NCBI GenBank assembly: GCA_009925805.1
Contig: RFQF01000028.1
Location: forward strand, 1-14,164
DNA: 14,164 nucleotides
Reading direction: 5' to 3'
DNA from: Flavobacteriia bacterium
GTDB taxonomy: Bacteria > Bacteroidota > Bacteroidia > Flavobacteriales_D > Crocinitomicaceae
The position numbers and the translations under genes were made by a program. Each line of letters opens with the position of its first letter. The first letter of the stretch is position 1. This document shows positions 12,157 to 14,164 of this stretch, one piece after another. Under the pieces are notes generated by a model that saw only the letters and a list, made by a program, of their open reading frames with translations, ran no database searches and was not told the DNA's origin.

Positions 12157-14164
12157 ATGAAAATCCGGGAGATTCACGCAATGCGAGGTCCTAACTATTG
12201 GTCTGTTAAAAGGCATAAACTCATTGTAATGGTCTTAGACCTGGAAGAAATGGAAGAACGTCCTTCCAACAAAGTCGAAGGATTTCATGGACGCATCATG
12301 GACATGTTTCCTCGAATGCAGGAGCACCGCTGTTCCATTGGAGCTCCTGGAGGTTTTTTTCAACGCGTGGAACGAGGCACCTGGATGGGGCACATCATCG
12401 AACATATTGCGTTAGAAATTCAAATCCTCGCTGGCATGAACGTGGGCTTTGGGAGAACCCGAGGTTACGGTGAAAAAGGCGTTTATAATGTCGTTTTCGA
12501 CTACGAAGAAGAAGCCGTTGGAAGATTTGCCGCCAAAGCGGCCTTCGATATTTGCATTGCAATTATTGACAACCTGCCGTATGATTTGAATGCCGATATT
12601 CAGCGTATGCGGGAAATTCGAGAAGCAGTTCGACTCGGCCCTTCAACAGGATCTATCATTCATGAAGCCGAATTGCGGGGCATTCCTTGGATTCGACTCA
12701 ATCAACATTCCCTTTGTCAATTAGGGTATGGTGAAAATCAAAAACGCATCCGTGCCACCATCAGCAGCGAAACCAGTAGTTTGGGTGTTGAAATCGCAGG
12801 AAATAAAGAGGAAACCAAACACTTGCTCGAACAATCCGAAGTGCCCGTACCCAAAGGGGTCATTATCCGCCAGGTGGAAGAGGTGGATTCTGCCTGTCAA
12901 AAAGTAGGCTTCCCGGTAGTAATAAAACCCATCGATGGAAATCACGGAAGAGGAATTACGGTTAATCTGCAATCCTTGGAAGAGGCTCGTCTGGCTTTTC
13001 ATGCTGCCAAGAAAGTTTCGAACAGTGTCATTGTTGAACAGTACATTACCGGGGTTGATTACCGACTTCTAGTCATAAACCATCGCTTTGTTGCCGCAGC
13101 CTTGCGCACACCGGCGCATGTTGTTGGGGATGGAACGTCAACCATCCAAGAATTAATTGACCGCGTGAATGCCGATCCACGCCGCGGTTATGGTCACGAG
13201 AAAACATTAACGCAAATTACGATCAATGAACTAACGCTTGGATTGATAAAAGCCAAGGGATACACCTTAGATTCCCGGTTAACCAAGGATGAAATGCTCA
13301 TATTAAAAGACACCGCCAATTTATCCACCGGTGGAACAGCTGAGGATGTCACCGATTTTGTGCATCCAGCCAATGTCGCTATGGCAGAGCGTATTTCCCG
13401 AATTATCAACCTGGATATTTGTGGAATTGACATCATGACTTCCGACATTTCTCAACCCTTGAAAGATACCCGAGGCGCGGTGCTTGAAGTGAATGCAGGA
13501 CCGGGCTTCCGAATGCACCTTGCCCCAGCTAAAGGGCTTCCCCGAAACGTTGCTTCACCCGTCATCGATAAACTTTTCCCGAAAGGGAGCAACGGCAAAA
13601 TTCCCATCGTAGCAGTTACGGGAACGAACGGAAAAACCACTACCACACGGCTCATTGCCCACATTATGAAAATGGAAGGATACCGCGTAGGCTATACCAC
13701 TACGGATGGAGTATATATTCAAAACCGCATGTTGGTTCAAGGAGATTGTACAGGTCCCAACAGCGCCGAGTTTGTATTGAAAGACCCCACCGTGAATTTT
13801 GCTGTGTTGGAATGTGCCCGTGGTGGGATATTGCGCGCCGGACTCGGATTCAAGAATTGCAACGTTGCCGTGGTGACCAATATAGCCCCGGATCACTTAG
13901 GACTCAAAGGAATTCACACCGTTGAACAACTTGCAAAAGTAAAAGCGGTTGTTCCGGAGACGGTGCTTCCGGAAGGCCATGCCATCCTGAATGCGGACGA
14001 TGATTTGGTATACGAAATGCGACGAGGAGTTCAATGCAATGTCGCCTTATTCTCGATGGATGAACATAATCCGCGGATTTTAGCCCTTCAACGAAAGGGG
14101 GGAATTACGGCCATTTACGAAAATGGGTATGTTACCCTTTGCAAAGGGGAATGGAAAATGCGCC
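12157..14164 (+). CDS. cphA: Cyanophycin synthetase CphA (3' end beyond the window)
   Basis: 669 complete codons are present with no internal stop; about 200 C-terminal residues of the usual ~870 should lie beyond the window. CphA adds Asp to the polymer backbone and Arg to each Asp side chain, using two ATP per unit. N domain about 1-160: GPNYWS (11-16), PGGFFQRVERGT, and HIIEH at 79-83. ATP-grasp domain about 160-470: Lys257 in PVVIKPIDGNHGRG (G-loop to 266), Glu294 in VIVEQYI, the GGTAEDVTDFVHP box (about 413-425), and metal ligands Glu444 and Asn446 in EVNAGPGF. Mur-ligase-like domain from about 475: P-loop TGTNGKTTT (488-496), GDCTGPNSAEFVLKDPT, ECARGGILRAGLGF, TNIAPDHLG (574-582), ILNADDD (610-616). 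All visible catalytic motifs are intact. The ATG at 12157 is preceded by an in-frame TGA at 12151, so the start is fixed. It is divergent from cphB. Confidence 0.97.
   Translation, partial: MKIREIHAMRGPNYWSVKRHKLIVMVLDLEEMEERPSNKVEGFHGRIMDMFPRMQEHRCSIGAPGGFFQRVERGTWMGHIIEHIALEIQILAGMNVGFGRTRGYGEKGVYNVVFDYEEEAVGRFAAKAAFDICIAIIDNLPYDLNADIQRMREIREAVRLGPSTGSIIHEAELRGIPWIRLNQHSLCQLGYGENQKRIRATISSETSSLGVEIAGNKEETKHLLEQSEVPVPKGVIIRQVEEVDSACQKVGFPVVIKPIDGNHGRGITVNLQSLEEARLAFHAAKKVSNSVIVEQYITGVDYRLLVINHRFVAAALRTPAHVVGDGTSTIQELIDRVNADPRRGYGHEKTLTQITINELTLGLIKAKGYTLDSRLTKDEMLILKDTANLSTGGTAEDVTDFVHPANVAMAERISRIINLDICGIDIMTSDISQPLKDTRGAVLEVNAGPGFRMHLAPAKGLPRNVASPVIDKLFPKGSNGKIPIVAVTGTNGKTTTTRLIAHIMKMEGYRVGYTTTDGVYIQNRMLVQGDCTGPNSAEFVLKDPTVNFAVLECARGGILRAGLGFKNCNVAVVTNIAPDHLGLKGIHTVEQLAKVKAVVPETVLPEGHAILNADDDLVYEMRRGVQCNVALFSMDEHNPRILALQRKGGITAIYENGYVTLCKGEWKMR

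Noticed and set aside
13194..13896. Several minus-strand open frames of 65-113 codons within the cphA region
   Set aside because: They are antisense shadows of cphA, whose plus-strand frame is open from 12157 to the window end with all expected motifs.

Overview
The window reads as chromosomal DNA of a Bacteroidota bacterium, most likely Flavobacteriia-like; the family cannot be fixed from this sequence alone. Evidence: a secreted protein with a type IX secretion (T9SS) C-terminal sorting domain, an M1 peptidase carrying a predicted outer-membrane barrel, A/T-rich leaders without Shine-Dalgarno sequences, and TAnnTTTG-type promoter elements (clearest before rpsO). There are nine protein genes plus the tail of a tenth, one gene remnant, and no RNA gene or insertion sequence that I can recognise.

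Left part (1-7380). The last 22 codons of an unidentified gene are followed 2 bases later by a thioredoxin-fold gene with a single active-site cysteine and a TTG start. This pair converges on a minus-strand block: an M1-family metallopeptidase with a C-terminal barrel, then sppA (signal peptide peptidase) 20 bases downstream. Upstream of that block, and separated from it by a textbook UUCG-loop terminator, lies a T9SS-exported protein with MopE-like calcium-binding repeats. These are envelope and secretion functions.

Middle part (7381-10272). pnp (polynucleotide phosphorylase) and rpsO (ribosomal protein S15) lie on the minus strand in the usual order. A strong rpsO terminator and a roughly 270-base insertion separate them. 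The insertion holds a truncated four-helix-bundle (23S IVS-type) gene remnant whose reading frame runs into about nine copies of an 8-bp tandem repeat. rpsO has a good Bacteroidota promoter.

Right part (10273-14164). This is a complete cyanophycin storage module: an isoaspartyl peptidase/plant-type asparaginase (+), an intracellular cyanophycinase cphB (-), and cyanophycin synthetase cphA (+, cut by the window end after 669 codons and left without a stop codon in the window). CphA polymerises Asp and Arg, CphB cuts the polymer to beta-Asp-Arg, and the isoaspartyl peptidase splits the dipeptide. The two degradative genes overlap tail-to-tail by 4 bases. cphB and cphA diverge from a 91-base region containing a perfect 10-bp inverted repeat whose arms are TATTTTTG promoter-like elements. 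No wholly new system was found. The most interesting points are this regulatory arrangement, the retained HxxEH motif in the CphA N domain, and the repeat-laden rpsO-pnp spacer.
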